64,000 bases of DNA. It comes from RYN-230 sp963704995 (GTDB lineage: Bacteria; Actinomycetota; Actinomycetes; Streptosporangiales; Streptosporangiaceae). The notes beneath the pieces were generated by a model that saw nothing but the letters and a program-made list of their open reading frames with translations, was not told where the DNA came from and ran no database searches. The stretch's first letter is position 1. The number at the start of each line of letters is the position of its first letter. The stretch spans positions 1 through 64,000 of the forward strand of contig CAVPIM010000015.1 in assembly GCA_963704995.1 (NCBI GenBank), written 5' to 3'. Both the position numbers and the translations under genes were made by a program. Shown one piece after another: positions 9,250-17,605 of this stretch.

Positions 9250-10506
9250 TCACATCCAGGCTGAGGCGATCCACGGCCAGTGCGCGAACAGGCGGGGATA
9301 CCTGAGGGTGATCTCCCGCAGCTTGCGGTTGGCTTTGTGGGCGCCCTGCAGCCGCTTGTATTTCTTGCGGATCCATCGCACCAGGTAGGCGTTGATGCGC
9401 GCCAGGAGCGGAGACAGGGCTGACCGCCGGAAGCGGCCGTAGTAGTGCATCCAGCCCGCCACGATCGGGTTGATCATCGTGGCGAGCCCGGCGAAGGTGT
9501 AGTTGACCTTGCGGTGCAGCCGCCAGCTGCGGACTTCACCGCTGATCTTCTTCAAGGCGTCCTTGCTGATCGCGGGCAGGAACCGGGTGTACATGCTGCC
9601 GTCCTTGCGCCGCGCCGCGCGTGGCCGGAACGTGAACCCCAGGAACGTGAACGAGGTGTGCTCGTACGAGGCACGCCTCATGCTGTCCTTGCAGTACACG
9701 ATCTTGGTCTTGGCCGGGTGCAGCCGCAGCCCGACCTGTTCCATCCTGTCCCCGAGCGCCGCCAGGACCTCCCGGGCCTGCCGCTCAGTCACGCAATGCA
9801 CGACAGCGTCGTCGGCATAACGCTCGAACCAGACACCCGGGTACTCCCGGGCCAGCCAGGCATCGAACGCATAGTGCATGAACAGGTTCGCCAGCACGGG
9901 CGAGACCGCCGACCCCTGCGGAGTCCCGCGGTCCCGCTGGACAAGGGTCCCTCGGGCAGCTGCAGCGGTGCGGTAAGCCACCGCTTCACATACAGCACTA
10001 CCCAGGGGTCGTCAGTGTGCGCCTCCACAGCCTTGACGATCAGGTCATGCCGGACGCTGCCGGAAGAACTTCTGGATGTCCAGATCGATCACCCAGTCGC
10101 GCTTCAGGCAGCGGTCCCGGCAGGCCTGCGCCGCGTCCAGGGCCGACCGGCCGGGCCGGTACCCATAGGAATCCCCGTGGAAAACCGGCTCCACGCGGAC
10201 CCCCAGATGCCGGGCCACAACCGTCTGGGCAACCCTGTCGGCGACGGTCGGGATGCCGAGCATCCTCATCCCGCCGCCGTGCTGTTTCGGTATCTCCACC
10301 GCACGCACCGCCGGGGGGAAGTAGGTCCCCGAGGACATCCGGTTCCAGATCCTGAACAGGTTGTTCTTCAGATCGGCCTCGAAGTCCGCGACGGACTGCC
10401 CGTCCACCCCGGCAGCACCCTGATTCGCCTTCACCTGCCGGAAGGCCTCCCAGACCTCCCACTTCGAAATATCAAACGACTTGCCCTGCGACTTCAGCCT
10501 GCCCAC
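9250..10506 (-). pseudogene. ltrA: group II intron reverse transcriptase/maturase, frame-broken
   Basis: The reverse transcriptase blocks are in order: KANQGAAGVDGQSVADFEAD, MRMLGIPTVADRVAQTVVA, GDSYGYRPGRSALDAAQA, DLDIQKFF, RGTPQGSAVSPVLANLFMH and the catalytic ERYADDAVVHC. A maturase X domain (SFTFLGFTFRPRA, GWMHYYGRF) ends near RLFAHWPW. Total length is about 419 residues with no HNH endonuclease domain. The frame breaks near 10055 (after DLDIQKFF) and again near 9950, so the protein is split in three. The catalytic YADD is intact. Function would be intron splicing and retrotransposition. Confidence 0.8.
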
Positions 10507-11076
10507 GCAGTTCCTCCCGGCAATCTCCGGTTGACCGAGCGAACAACAGCCGCGGATGACCCTGCCCCTTGGCTCCGCCCCATTACAGGGGCCTCACAGC
10601 TACTACGAGCAGGTCCGCCAGCGCGCCTGGCGACGGTACTCAGTCCCTCACGGTTTCAGCCGCCCGGGATGCTCCCTCTCACCACCCTGACCAGGGCAAC
10701 AGTATCCAGCCGCGCCTTCTCCCGTTCCACGCGAACGCAGCAGGCCAGGCTCACGTCACCTCTACGCCGGACACCACCTGGCCAGTCAGCAGGCACCCGC
10801 CAGGCTCATCCCGGGACCATTTGAACGCCCCGGTTCTGATGCCGTCTGAAGATTCTCGACGCTTCAGCAGTGATCGTCTTCCTGGTCCCCACCTGACGCC
10901 TCACCGGGCGCCTTTTCCTCATCGCTCACCACGACGGTCTTCAGCCAACGCAGCATGAGGTGGTTTGAAGCCTCCCCCTGCAGGGCGGCTCCGGAGGGCC
11001 AAAATCCTCCATCGTCCACGCAGCACCGCATCAAAGGGCTCTACCTACACGAGCCCCCCTCCGCGTTCGGGACACA
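10507..11076. other. 5' non-coding part of the group II intron
   Basis: This 570-bp stretch upstream of the maturase should hold intron domains I to IV. It has many local inverted repeats but the individual domains cannot be drawn reliably by eye. No protein gene is supported. Confidence 0.45.
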
Positions 11077-11099
11077 CTCAAACGATCTTCAAAGACGAA

Positions 11100-11128
11100 C
11101 AGGTCAGGACCGCCATGGCCCTGACCTG
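11100..11128. repeat. 9-bp stem-loop upstream of the intron 5' end
   Basis: CAGGTCAGG (11100-11108) and CCTGACCTG (11120-11128) form a perfect inverted repeat with an 11-nt loop. It may be a terminator or the hairpin that guided intron insertion. Confidence 0.6.
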
Positions 11129-11138
11129 CTGTTTCAGG

Positions 11139-11200
11139 CGGAGCTGAGGGGATTCGGAACCCTGACGCCCTCGATGCGAATGAGGGTGAAGCGTGCCCAG
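11139..11200 (-). tRNA. degenerate tRNA-Ala(CGC)-like 3' fragment
   Basis: On the minus strand an anticodon arm with loop TTCGCAT (CGC, Ala) is followed by a T arm GGGTTCCGAATCCCC, which has one extra C, and an acceptor half CAGCTCC. No D arm or 5' acceptor half is found upstream. It resembles the 3' half of actinobacterial tRNA-Ala and is a second truncated tRNA in this short region. Confidence 0.4.
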
Positions 11201-11333
11201 GGCAGCGCCGCGCGTCGGTGCCACCTGTTCACTGCGGCTATGCCGGGATGTGACGTCCGCCACATTTCGTGAACGCCCCATGCCGCAGAATGCCGCCAAA
11301 ATCTGCGGTCAACGTGCGGTCAAACGATCTTGA

Positions 11334-11362
11334 GGCCACCTTGCCGACCCGGCAAAGTGGCC
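11334..11362 (-). terminator. hairpin terminator after tRNA-Pro
   Basis: GGCCACCTTGCCG (11334-11346) pairs with CGGCAAAGTGGCC (11350-11362), with one internal mismatch and a 3-nt loop. It lies 18 bp beyond the tRNA-Pro 3' end in the direction of transcription. Confidence 0.65.
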
Positions 11363-11379
11363 TCTGACCTGCTAAGCAA

Positions 11380-11456
11380 TGGTCGGGACGGCCGGATTTG
11401 AACCGGCGACCCCTTGACCCCCAGTCAAGTGCGCTGCCAAACTGCGCCACGTCCCG
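11380..11456 (-). tRNA. tRNA-Pro(GGG)
   Basis: An intact cloverleaf on the minus strand: acceptor CGGGACG at 11456 pairs with CGTCCCG, the anticodon arm is CTTGA-CTGGGGG-TCAAG (anticodon GGG), the T arm is GCCGG-TTCAAAT-CCGGC, and the discriminator A is followed by an encoded CCA (11382-11380). Its 3' end faces the accessory region 1-11379, so it is a likely integration target. Confidence 0.93.
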
Positions 11457-11624
11457 TTGCCACGCAGCAGCCTACAGGACATCCAGGCCGCGTTCACACG
11501 TCCGCGACCCCAGCCCCATAAGGCCAGGCCAGTCCCGCCGTCCAGGCCTCCGGCATCCGGGCCGGGCCGCGAGCCGGGCCGGGGCCGGGGGCCGTACCCC
11601 GACCGCCCAGGGCGGCCAGCCCGG

Positions 11625-12095
11625 TCAGAGCTTGAGAGGCTTGATGGGCGCGGCGACCAGGGAGGGGTCGCTGCGCCAGTCCACCCCGGGCACGTCCACG
11701 TACAGCTCGATCTCGTTCCCGTCGGGGTCGGTGATGTACAGGCTGTGCGTGATCGTGTGATCGCTGGCCCCGACCACGTTGACTTCGTTAGCCTCCAGGG
11801 CCGCCAACGCCGCGCGCAGCTCATCGTCGCTGTCGCCGACCTTCAGGCCGAAGTGGTAGAGCCCTACCCGCCGGCCGGACGGGAGGTTGGCTGCATCCTC
11901 GCCGACCTCGATGAGCAGCAGCTCATGATGGGTGCGCCCGGACGGGGCGGAGAAGGCGGCGGCGCGGAAGGGGGTGGGGGCGTCGCCGGGGCCGCCCATG
12001 ATCTGGCGCCAGCCGAGAACGTCCCGGTAGAACGACGCGGAGCGGTCCAGGTTGTGCACGTAAAGGACGAGATGCCCGAGTTCCTTGACTTCCAT
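11625..12095 (-). CDS. VOC-family glyoxalase/dioxygenase-like protein
   Basis: A 156-residue VOC protein with two beta-alpha-beta-beta-beta modules. LGHLVLYVHNLDRSASFYRD starts the first, with His as metal ligand; LLIEVGED gives the strand that often carries the second ligand. VGLYHFGLKVGDS starts the second module, and YITDPDGNEIELYVD carries the final Glu. The combination suits a ring-cleaving dioxygenase or lyase, but the substrate cannot be told. ATG at 12095 is preferred over the upstream in-frame ATG at 12182 because a GGAG sits 10 nt before it and the VOC fold begins right after. Monocistronic. Confidence 0.8.
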   Translation of the reverse strand: MEVKELGHLVLYVHNLDRSASFYRDVLGWRQIMGGPGDAPTPFRAAAFSAPSGRTHHELLLIEVGEDAANLPSGRRVGLYHFGLKVGDSDDELRAALAALEANEVNVVGASDHTITHSLYITDPDGNEIELYVDVPGVDWRSDPSLVAAPIKPLKL

Positions 12096-12284
12096 AGCGA
12101 GCGCTCCACGAGTGGGAAGGGGCTGAATGCTGGGGCACATGCTGTGCCAGGTTGCAGGGGCTTGCGTCCCTGCGCCTGGCACGTTGACCTCAACCGGCAG
12201 CCAACCCGCTGTATGCCCTCCGCCGCGGTCCCCCTAAACGCCTGCCCCGCAAAGCGGGGCGCCGAAAACGCCCGCTAAGCAACA

Positions 12285-12344
12285 AGAAGGCTGGCCGCCC
12301 CCGCAAACAAGGCCGCCCCGCGCAAACAAGAAGGCTGGCCGCCC
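12285..12344. repeat. direct repeat of an 18-bp segment
   Basis: The sequence ACAAGAAGGCTGGCCGCC occurs at about 12285-12302 and again at 12327-12344, next to and partly inside the following terminator stem. A shorter third partial copy lies between. Confidence 0.6.
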
Positions 12345-12379
12345 TCCCTGGCCCGAAGGCGGCAGGAGGGCGGCCAGCC
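12333..12379 (-). terminator. 15-bp perfect stem terminator
   Basis: GGCTGGCCGCCCTCC (12333-12347) and GGAGGGCGGCCAGCC (12365-12379) form a perfect 15-bp stem with a 17-nt loop, just past the stop of the beta-helix gene. There is no T-run, as is common in high-GC actinobacteria. Confidence 0.7.
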
Positions 12380-12393
12380 CGCGACACCAGTGG

Positions 12394-13512
12394 CTACGCG
12401 ACCTTGATGTGCTTGTGTACCCGGTGGTAGCGGTTGTGGAAGATGTGCGCGCGGATCCGGCCGTTCAGGTAGATCCCGTACCAGTTGCTGTGGATGAAGT
12501 TGCCGTGGATCCACACCCTGATCGCTGACGAGGCCCCCACCAGGATGCCGGTCGTGCGCAGGTCGGGGTGGTTCGTGACCGGCGGGGCCAGCCCGATCGT
12601 GTCACCAACGATGTTGTTCTTGCCGATGTCGTTGCCCACGATCTGGTTGCCGCTCATCCGCTGCCCCGGCACGTGGGAGTGGATCGTCACCCCGGCCAGG
12701 CCGTTGCCGTAGATCTCGTTGTCCGCCACGTCATTGTCAGACACCCGCTCGTGCTTGACCTCGGTGGCGATGACCACGCCGGCCCCGGGCTGCTTGTGGT
12801 TGAGCCCGTTGAAGGTGATCAGGTTGTGCGCGACGTAGTTGCCCCAGACCCCGCTCGTGGAGTGCCCGGCGATGATGACCCCGCAACCGCCCGGGTTGCG
12901 CGTGGCCTTGTTCCAGGTGACCGCGTCGAAGTGGGTCGGGCCCAGATCGTCGGCGATGAGGAAGCCACCGCCCTTGTTGAACTCCGACAGGTTGTGCGTG
13001 GCCAGCGAGTCGGACGAGCCGTTGAAGTCCACGCCCACGTCACCGTTGTGCTCGAGCAGGTTGTGCGAGACAAGGACCCGCCTGCTGCGCCCGACCAGGA
13101 TCGCGTCGAAGCCCGCGTTCTTCACGGTGAACCCGGTGACCTCGACGTTCCTGGTGCCGTAGACCACCACGCCGCTGCCCCCCGGCAGCTTCTTGCTGAT
13201 CGGCTTCTGGCCCCTGGCGTCGATGGTGGCGTTGCCCCGGCCGATCAGGGCCAGGGACTTGGTCACCACGGCCTGCACCTTGTACGTGCCACCGCAGACG
13301 ATCACGGTCCCGCCTTTCGGGGCGGCGGCGATGGCCTGGTTGATGTGGCGGTACCGGGCCGTGGCGCACGAGCGGTCGGAGTTCCCGCCCCGGCCGTGCT
13401 TGGACACGTAGACCGTGGACGATGCGGCGGCCGCCGCACTGGCCCCCACCAGCGTGAACGCCGCTGCGCTAACCGCGACGAACCCGGCGAGCAGTCTTGA
13501 GACTTGTCTCAT
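12394..13512 (-). CDS. secreted right-handed parallel beta-helix protein
   Basis: A 372-residue protein with a Sec signal peptide (RQVSRLLAGFVAVSAAAFTL, cleavage after about residue 29 in an Ala-rich stretch). STVYVSKHGRGGNSDRSC and INQAIAAAPKGGTVIVCGGTY resemble the entry of pectate-lyase-like beta helices. About ten rungs with repeated N-L, N-V and G-V/I motifs follow (VLVSHNLLEHNGDVGVDFNG, SGVWGNYVAHNLITFNG). It probably binds or modifies a polysaccharide outside the cell; no catalytic residues of a defined lyase are recognised. Start ATG 13512 with a purine-rich GGGGGATC upstream. Monocistronic, with its own terminator. Confidence 0.8.
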   Translation of the reverse strand: MRQVSRLLAGFVAVSAAAFTLVGASAAAAASSTVYVSKHGRGGNSDRSCATARYRHINQAIAAAPKGGTVIVCGGTYKVQAVVTKSLALIGRGNATIDARGQKPISKKLPGGSGVVVYGTRNVEVTGFTVKNAGFDAILVGRSRRVLVSHNLLEHNGDVGVDFNGSSDSLATHNLSEFNKGGGFLIADDLGPTHFDAVTWNKATRNPGGCGVIIAGHSTSGVWGNYVAHNLITFNGLNHKQPGAGVVIATEVKHERVSDNDVADNEIYGNGLAGVTIHSHVPGQRMSGNQIVGNDIGKNNIVGDTIGLAPPVTNHPDLRTTGILVGASSAIRVWIHGNFIHSNWYGIYLNGRIRAHIFHNRYHRVHKHIKVA

Positions 13513-13698
13513 CCTTCTGATCCCCCCTGATAACTACCTACCGTAGGTAGTCGATTACGGCGGGTAGCTTAACTCTCACCAGGGCGGTTACCGGGGAACC
13601 CGCGCCGAACGGGCACTTAGCGCGATGATTCTTCGTTGCTTTACTGGGGTAGGCCCCGCGTAACCCCGCGACGGCCCTCGAACCAGACGGAGCGACGG

Positions 13699-14694
13699 AT
13701 GATGGCACGGGGGCCGGACCGGGAGGGTGGGCCGGGTGATCCTCGGGCAGTGCGGATGAACTACGACCCGCAGACGGCGCCGCTGCCTTATGGCGCCACG
13801 TCCGGGGACCCGTACCGCAATTACCCGGACGACGCCCCATACCCGGACGACGCCCCATACCCGGACGACGATCCGTACCAGGATTCCCAGGATGATTACT
13901 CCGGATACCGGGACTCTCCAGACGACGGCGGATACCGGCCCGGGCGCCCGGTGTACCGCCGCCGCTGGCGGGTTATGCGCTGGCTGCTCGGCCTGGCGCT
14001 GGCCGTGGTCATGCTGGCCGTGATCACGTTCGGTGTGCTGTTCGCCCTCACCCCGTCGGTCAGCAACGCTCCGGCGCTGGCCCGGGCCATCGATAAGGCG
14101 CACCACGTGGCCTACCCGGGACCGCCGGTATCCCCGCTGTTCGCCGAGTCCCTGGTGGCGACCGAGGACCACCGGTACTACTCCGAGCCCGGGGTGGACA
14201 TCTACGCGATCGCCCGGGTGCTCGCCTCGCAGATCACCGGCCGCGGCGACCAGGGCGGCGCGACCCTCTACCAGCAGCTGGCCAAGATGCTGTACACGCC
14301 GGGCCAGAGCGGGTTCAGTGTCGAGGTCAAGCAGGTCATGCTGGGCATCAAGCTCGACCTGGCCTACAGCAAGGCCAAGGTGCTCCGGATGTACGCCGAC
14401 GTCGCCTACTTCGGCCACGGCTACTACGGCGTGGCCCAGGCCAGCTGCGGGTATTTCGGCACCACCCCGGCGGGCCTGACCCTGCCGGAGGCGGCCACGC
14501 TGGCCGGGCTGGTCCAGGGGCCCTCGGCGGACGACCCGATCGCGCACTACGCCCGCGGCCGGGCCCGCGAGGCCCACGTGCTGGGGCGGCTGGTCGCCAC
14601 CGGCCAGATCACCCAGGCGCAGTCCACGGCGGCCTACGCGCAGCGCCTCCGGCTGGTCGGCGGGAGCGGTACCGGCTGCAGCGGCCCGCGCTAA
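13699..14694 (+). CDS. monofunctional peptidoglycan glycosyltransferase (GT51)
   Basis: A 331-residue protein. The cytoplasmic N-terminus contains the acidic repeat YPDDAPYPDDAPYPDDDPYQ, and one membrane helix follows (WLLGLALAVVMLAVITFGVL, about residues 95-115). The GT51 domain has SLVATEDHRYYSEPGVD with the catalytic Glu, GGATLYQQLAKMLY (canonical GGSTITQQL), KVLRMYADVAYFGHG and LPEAATLAGLVQGPS. It ends right after this domain, so there is no transpeptidase part. It would polymerise lipid II glycan strands. ATG 13699 is preceded by GGAG; ATG 13702 and 13756 are alternatives. Confidence 0.85.
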   Translation: MMARGPDREGGPGDPRAVRMNYDPQTAPLPYGATSGDPYRNYPDDAPYPDDAPYPDDDPYQDSQDDYSGYRDSPDDGGYRPGRPVYRRRWRVMRWLLGLALAVVMLAVITFGVLFALTPSVSNAPALARAIDKAHHVAYPGPPVSPLFAESLVATEDHRYYSEPGVDIYAIARVLASQITGRGDQGGATLYQQLAKMLYTPGQSGFSVEVKQVMLGIKLDLAYSKAKVLRMYADVAYFGHGYYGVAQASCGYFGTTPAGLTLPEAATLAGLVQGPSADDPIAHYARGRAREAHVLGRLVATGQITQAQSTAAYAQRLRLVGGSGTGCSGPR

Positions 14695-14806
14695 CTCCTG
14701 AAATTCAAATCTCCGCAACGAACCCCGCAAGCGTCGCGGTCCCCAGCCTCAGGCTGGCGGCTCGCAGGGCGGGTGGGAAAGACCTGGGCGGCGGGAGAAA
14801 CCCCGG

Positions 14807-15583
14807 TCAGCGCTTCGCGGCGTGCCGGCCGCCAGAGCGGTTGCCGTTCCCGTTACGGCCGTAATTCCCGCCCTCGCGGCCATAATCCGCGGTCCCGCGG
14901 CCATAATCCTGAGTTCCGCGGTCGTAGTGGTCGGTCCCGTGGTCGTTGCTCCCGCGGTAGCTCGCCGGGCGGCCGAAGTCCTGCGCCCCGCCGTAATTCC
15001 CGGCCCCCTGGCCGTACTCCTCAGCCCCGCGCCCGTACAGCGTGGCCTCCTCGTCCAGGCCGGCCGCGACCGCCTCGGCCACCACGCCCTCCGGGTATCC
15101 CGGGGCCGGCGCCACCGGGCGGTGACCGCCGGCCGGCACCCCGCCCGCGGGCTCCTGCGTCCGCCACACCCATCTGCGGTAGGACCAGAAGCGGAACAGC
15201 GTGCCCAGCCCGATGCCGATCAGGTTGGCGGCGTTGTATGCGATCTTGCCCTGCAGGTTCAGCCCGTCCTGGACGGTCGCGACACAGGCCAGCTGGATGA
15301 GCAGCCCGATCCCGTTGAGCACGAAGAACAGGACGGTTTCCCGGCCCATCCCGGTCCGCTCACGATGCCGGAACGCCCAGTAACGGTTGCCGAGGAAGGT
15401 CACCACGGTGGCGGCGATCGTCGCGATCACCACGGCCTTGTACTTGCCCACGCCCGCGCCGTACCGCAGGACGTCGGCGCCGCCGAGGCTGACGATGAAT
15501 CCGGCCAGGCCCACCACGCCGAACTTGGCCGCTTCGTGGATCAGCACACGGAACCGCTCGTACATCCGCAGAGCGAAACTCAC
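14807..15583 (-). CDS. GtrA-family membrane protein with Tyr-Gly-rich tail
   Basis: A 258-residue protein. Residues 15-130 hold four membrane helices typical of GtrA (FGVVGLAGFIVSLGGADVL, VVIATIAATVVTFLGNRYWA, LFFVLNGIGLLIQLACVATV, NLIGIGLGTLFRFWSYRRWV). GtrA proteins are thought to help move lipid-linked sugars or support cell-wall glycan assembly. The last 100 residues are low-complexity, with repeated YGRG/YGQG/DYGR units, probably disordered in the cytoplasm. Start is GTG 15583 with AGAGGAAG at suitable distance. It is convergent with the GT51 gene. Confidence 0.85.
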   Translation of the reverse strand: MSFALRMYERFRVLIHEAAKFGVVGLAGFIVSLGGADVLRYGAGVGKYKAVVIATIAATVVTFLGNRYWAFRHRERTGMGRETVLFFVLNGIGLLIQLACVATVQDGLNLQGKIAYNAANLIGIGLGTLFRFWSYRRWVWRTQEPAGGVPAGGHRPVAPAPGYPEGVVAEAVAAGLDEEATLYGRGAEEYGQGAGNYGGAQDFGRPASYRGSNDHGTDHYDRGTQDYGRGTADYGREGGNYGRNGNGNRSGGRHAAKR

Positions 15584-15761
15584 CTGGCCGTCTTCCTCTC
15601 ACCAGTGCTGCGGGGGCGGATCCTGCCGGGGCTCATGAAGTACTGCTTGTGACAGTACCGGGCCGGTCACGGCGCCGTGGCCACAGGGCCGTGATTGCGT
15701 GGTCAAGAAGCGGGAAAATACCCGGTCGGAATTATTTCCCCCTCCCGGTAGTCTCGCATGA

Positions 15762-16697
15762 GTGCCTGTGACCACCGCCCTCATCCGTGCTCGCGGCCTC
15801 ACGAAGCGGTTCGGGACTTTCACGGCAGTGGACGGGGTCGATTTCGAGCTGCGCCGCGGCGAGGCGTTCGGTTTCCTCGGCCCTAACGGCGCGGGCAAAT
15901 CCTCCACGATGCGCATGATCGGCTGTGTCTCGCCGCCCACCGCGGGGGAGCTGTCGATCTTCGGGCTGGACCCGGTAGCCGACGGCCCGGCCATCCGGGC
16001 CCGGCTCGGCGTGGTGCCGCAGGAGGACTCGCTGGACGTGGAGCTCACGGTCCGGGAAAACCTCCTCGTCTACGGCCGCTACTTCGGGCTGCCGCGGCCG
16101 GTCATCCGGGAGCGCAGCGACCGGCTGCTGGAGTTCGTCCAGCTGGCCGACCGCCAGGACGACCGGGTGGAGCCCCTGTCCGGGGGGCTGAAGCGGCGGC
16201 TGACTATCGCCCGCTCGCTGATCAACGAGCCGGAGATCCTGCTCTTGGACGAGCCGACCACCGGCCTCGACCCGCAGGCCCGCCACGTGGTCTGGGACCG
16301 GCTGTTCCGGCTCAAGCAGCAGGGGGTGACCCTGGTGCTGACCACGCACTACATGGACGAGGCCGAGCAGCTGTGCGACCGGCTCGTGGTCATGGACGCC
16401 GGCCAGATCGCCGCCGAGGGCTCGCCCCGGGAGCTGATCGACCGCTACTCCACCCCGGAGGTGCTCGAGCTCCGGTTCGACCCGGCCGCCCACGAGAACG
16501 CTGCCGAGAAGCTCGCTGCCGTCCCCGCGCAGCGCCGTGAGGTACTGGCCGACCGGGTGCTGCTCTACGTCCCGGACGGTGACGCCGCGCTGGCCGCGGT
16601 GCGGGGACTCGGCCTGGACCCGCTGACCTCGCTGGTCCGGCGCAGCACGCTGGAAGACGTGTTCCTGCGCCTGACCGGCCGCCGGCTGGAGGACTGA
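15762..16697 (+). CDS. ABC transporter ATP-binding protein (DrrA/NodI type)
   Basis: A 311-residue ATPase: Walker A FLGPNGAGKSSTMRMI, Q-loop VVPQEDSLD, signature LSGGLKRRLTIARSL, Walker B EILLLDEPTTGLDP and switch His in VLTTHYMDEAEQ. The C-terminal 80-residue extension is that of the DrrA/CcmA class, which powers export of drugs, lipids or glycans. Start GTG 15762: an overlapping ATG at 15759 is in the wrong frame. Stop and next start overlap as TGATG, so it forms an operon with two ABC-2 permeases. Confidence 0.9.
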   Translation: MPVTTALIRARGLTKRFGTFTAVDGVDFELRRGEAFGFLGPNGAGKSSTMRMIGCVSPPTAGELSIFGLDPVADGPAIRARLGVVPQEDSLDVELTVRENLLVYGRYFGLPRPVIRERSDRLLEFVQLADRQDDRVEPLSGGLKRRLTIARSLINEPEILLLDEPTTGLDPQARHVVWDRLFRLKQQGVTLVLTTHYMDEAEQLCDRLVVMDAGQIAAEGSPRELIDRYSTPEVLELRFDPAAHENAAEKLAAVPAQRREVLADRVLLYVPDGDAALAAVRGLGLDPLTSLVRRSTLEDVFLRLTGRRLED

Positions 16698-17548
16698 TGA
16701 CGGCCCAGACGGCGCCGGGTGGCCCGGCCGCCACGCCGCCAGCGGGACCGGTGGCCCGTCCCGGCCCCCCGCCCGCCTGGTCGTTCGCGGTCCGGCAGCT
16801 GCGGTTCTGGCTGACCGACTACCGGCGGACCTGGCGCGGCTCGATCATCTCCACGGTGCTGAATCCCCTGCTGTACCTGGGGGCAATGGGAATCGGCCTC
16901 GGCACGCTGGTGGACCGGCACGGCCTGGGCCGCCTGGGCGGGGTGAGCTACCTGGTCTTCCTGGCCCCCGGCCTGCTGGCCGCGAGCGCGATGGGCACCG
17001 GGGTGGGGGAGTCCACCTACCCGGTCTTCGGCTCGGTCAAGTGGAACAAGACCTATCAGGCCGCGGTGTCCTCCCCGCTGCGCCCGGCTGACCTGTTCCA
17101 CGGGCACCTGCTGTTCGTCGCGCTGAAGCTGACCATGACCTCGGCCGTGTTCCTGGCCGTGGCGGCCATGTTCGGCGCGATCATCTCGCCGATGGCCATT
17201 TTCGCCCTGCCGGTCGCGGTGCTCACCGGCCTGGCGTTCACGGCGCCGATCGAGGCGTGGACCGTGACCCGGACCAAGGACACCTCGCTGGCCGTGGTGT
17301 ACCGCTTCGGGATGATCCCGCTGTTCCTGTTCTCCGGCACGTTCTTCCCGGTCACCCTGCTGCCCGTCTGGATCAGGCCGATCGCCTACCTCACCCCGCT
17401 CTGGCACGGGGTGGCGCTGTGCCGGGACCTGTGCCTGGGCATCGCCACCGTGCCCTCGGCGCTCCTGCACGTCGGCTACCTGGTGGTCGTGCTGGGGGCC
17501 GGGATCTTCGCCGGGAACCGGAGCTACACCAGGCGGCTGTATGTCTAG
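16697..17548 (+). CDS. ABC-2 type permease
   Basis: A 283-residue integral membrane protein with a Pro-rich cytoplasmic N-terminus and six predicted helices (STVLNPLLYLGAMGIGLG, YLVFLAPGLLAASAMGTGVG, MIPLFLFSGTFFPVTLLPVW). YLTPLWHGVALCRDLCLG is the conserved ABC-2 C-terminal signature. It would be half of the exporter channel with the next permease, energised by the preceding ATPase. The start overlaps the ATPase stop by one base. Confidence 0.85.
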   Translation: MTAQTAPGGPAATPPAGPVARPGPPPAWSFAVRQLRFWLTDYRRTWRGSIISTVLNPLLYLGAMGIGLGTLVDRHGLGRLGGVSYLVFLAPGLLAASAMGTGVGESTYPVFGSVKWNKTYQAAVSSPLRPADLFHGHLLFVALKLTMTSAVFLAVAAMFGAIISPMAIFALPVAVLTGLAFTAPIEAWTVTRTKDTSLAVVYRFGMIPLFLFSGTFFPVTLLPVWIRPIAYLTPLWHGVALCRDLCLGIATVPSALLHVGYLVVVLGAGIFAGNRSYTRRLYV

Positions 17549-17605
17549 CCCGCCTGCTCCCGGGCGGCGGCGCGATGTCTGAGCGCCGGCGGGCTGGCGC
17601 TGCGG

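Larger units (their letters stand above)
9164..11077 (-). mobile_element. group II intron with maturase ORF
   Basis: The minus strand holds a group II maturase, and directly after its stop a domain V-like hairpin (9237-9204) and a domain VI-like stem ending CCCGAC at 9164, a proper intron 3' terminus. A GTGTG at 11077-11073, about 570 bp upstream of the ORF, fits the conserved 5' end but is only a candidate. On the minus strand a 9-bp stem-loop lies just upstream of this 5' end, similar to the hairpins used as targets by some intron classes. The maturase is frame-broken, so the copy may be inactive. Confidence 0.7.

Noticed and set aside
9250..10506. Retron or CRISPR-associated reverse transcriptase
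   Set aside because: The maturase X domain, and domain V and VI hairpins right after the stop, identify a group II intron.
9445..10824. A 459-codon plus-strand open frame over the group II intron
   Set aside because: It mirrors the maturase coding strand; reverse transcriptase motifs are all on the minus strand.
11238..11450. Small minus-strand protein covering the tRNA-Pro gene
   Set aside because: The frame reads straight through the tRNA cloverleaf and its terminator; the tRNA explains the sequence.
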